The position numbers were made by a program, and so were the translations under genes. Below the pieces are notes generated by a model. It searched no databases, was not told the DNA's origin, and was given only the letters and a program-made list of their open reading frames with translations. Positions 63,353 through 64,000 of a stretch of 64,000 nucleotides of DNA are shown here, piece by piece (the first letter of the stretch is position 1; every line of letters starts with the position of its first letter). The stretch is from Rhizobium leguminosarum (GTDB taxonomy: Bacteria > Pseudomonadota > Alphaproteobacteria > Rhizobiales > Rhizobiaceae), in NCBI RefSeq assembly GCF_001652265.1, contig NZ_LWBS01000472.1, forward strand, positions 124,001 to 188,000, read 5' to 3'.

Positions 63353-64000
63353 TTAACCTTTGAACGCGCGCAGGCATTTCATCATTTCGCGAAGGCCGCG
63401 CGTCAGATGTTTGTCCCGGCGCAGAACCATGCCGAGGCGGCGCGTGAGCCGCGGGTTCAGCGATGATGTCGTGACCAGGCCGGCGCGCTCGCGCTTCAGC
63501 GCCAGCCCCGGCAGGATCGACCAGCCGAGCCCCACGGCCACCAGTTCCTTGATCGCCTCGATGCTGCCGAACTCCATCGCAGGTCGGATCCTGGTATCCG
63601 GGGCGGCCAGCCATGCGTCGATCGCCCGCCTGGTATTGCCGCCCTCATAAAGCAGCAGCGTCCTGTCGCGCATGAAGGCGGCGTCCGGTCCGCCGTCGGG
63701 CATAAGGCTGCCCGCGGGGGCGACGGCCAGCAATTCCTCCTCGTAGAACGGTTCGATCTCGAAGTTGCGTCCCGAGGCGGGCAGGGCGACGACGGCGATA
63801 TCGAGGCTGTTGGCCTCCAGATCACGCAGAATGTCGTCGGCATCGCCGATGCGCACGGTGACTTCGAGGCCGGGCATGGATTTTCTGGCAACGGCGATGG
63901 CGCGAGGAAGCAGATGGATTGATGCCGTGCCGCCGCTGCCGATGCGCACGCGGCCGCTGGCTCCATCTCTGTACGGCATCATCGCTTCTTCCGCGGCGGC
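63353..64000 (-). CDS. LysR-family regulator, 3' part
   Basis: The gene enters from the right edge; the N-terminal winged HTH is outside the window. The visible 215 residues are the effector-binding domain: GRVRIGSGGTASIHLLPRAI, LEVTVRIGDADDILRDLEAN, LDIAVVALPASGRNFEIEPF and IEAIKELVAVGLGWSILPGL. Stop TAA at 63353. Target genes and ligand are unknown. The 315 bases between it and rplM hold the rplM promoter. Confidence 0.9.
   Translation of the reverse strand, partial: AAAEEAMMPYRDGASGRVRIGSGGTASIHLLPRAIAVARKSMPGLEVTVRIGDADDILRDLEANSLDIAVVALPASGRNFEIEPFYEEELLAVAPAGSLMPDGGPDAAFMRDRTLLLYEGGNTRRAIDAWLAAPDTRIRPAMEFGSIEAIKELVAVGLGWSILPGLALKRERAGLVTTSSLNPRLTRRLGMVLRRDKHLTRGLREMMKCLRAFKG

Overview
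The window is chromosomal DNA from an alphaproteobacterium of the order Rhizobiales, most likely the genus Rhizobium (R. etli / R. leguminosarum group). This rests on high-GC coding bias, rhizobial families (DUF1236, DUF992, DUF982, DUF2842, BcsN), two near-identical 108-bp RIME-type intergenic repeats, and gene orders typical of rhizobia (plsX-fabH-ihfA-merR; ribH-nusB; rplM-rpsI). The species assignment is an inference from family knowledge; no search was run.

Layout. 1-1414: 3' part of ribD and ribE (riboflavin). 1536-6980: a minus-strand operon, a two-part putative glycosyltransferase followed by rfbC-rfbB-rfbD-rfbA for dTDP-L-rhamnose. 7258-8872: GNAT, cupin and a small secreted protein. 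9219-12497: ribH, nusB and the proton-pumping pyrophosphatase hppA. 12561-17724: bamE, a cytochrome bc1 assembly chaperone, DUF177, plsX, fabH, ihfA and a MerR regulator. 17733-20477: a receiver protein, a hybrid histidine kinase and a DUF1236 protein. 20803-29820: a cellulose operon bcsN-bcsA-bcsB-bcsZ-TPR gene, in which bcsB is broken by an internal deletion/frameshift. 29896-30739: a HAD phosphatase and tRNA-Pro(GGG).

30740 to about 41550 looks like an old, decaying island at the tRNA-Pro 3' end. An imperfect copy of the tRNA 3' end (22/28 matches) lies at 41523-41550. Inside are a phage-like gene remnant, a formylglycine-generating enzyme divergent from an arylsulfatase with a CTAGR active-site motif, two membrane proteins, a glycine-rich secreted protein, a frameshifted HAD phosphatase, a two-component system collapsed by deletion, an intact receiver protein, a DUF992 protein, IS630 and IS5-type transposase remnants, and a methyltransferase. 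From 41.8 to 49 kb come small rhizobial genes, a 17-bp x 3 tandem repeat, an XRE regulator, a ROK repressor, a GNAT protein and a sugar ABC transporter without its ATPase.

49051-57299 is a compact Wzy-type polysaccharide cluster: polymerase/ligase, priming phosphotransferase, GT4, Wza-like lipoprotein, a divergent Wzz/ExoP-like protein with a degenerate Walker A, and a FemAB/GNAT protein. Its content resembles unipolar-polysaccharide (upp/holdfast-like) clusters. 57523-64000 returns to core genes: DUF2842, COX15/CtaA, a TauE permease, argC, a speB-like ureohydrolase, rpsI-rplM with a visible promoter and terminator, and a LysR regulator cut by the window end.

Surface polysaccharide synthesis is the common thread: dTDP-rhamnose supply, cellulose, and a Wzy-type polymer.
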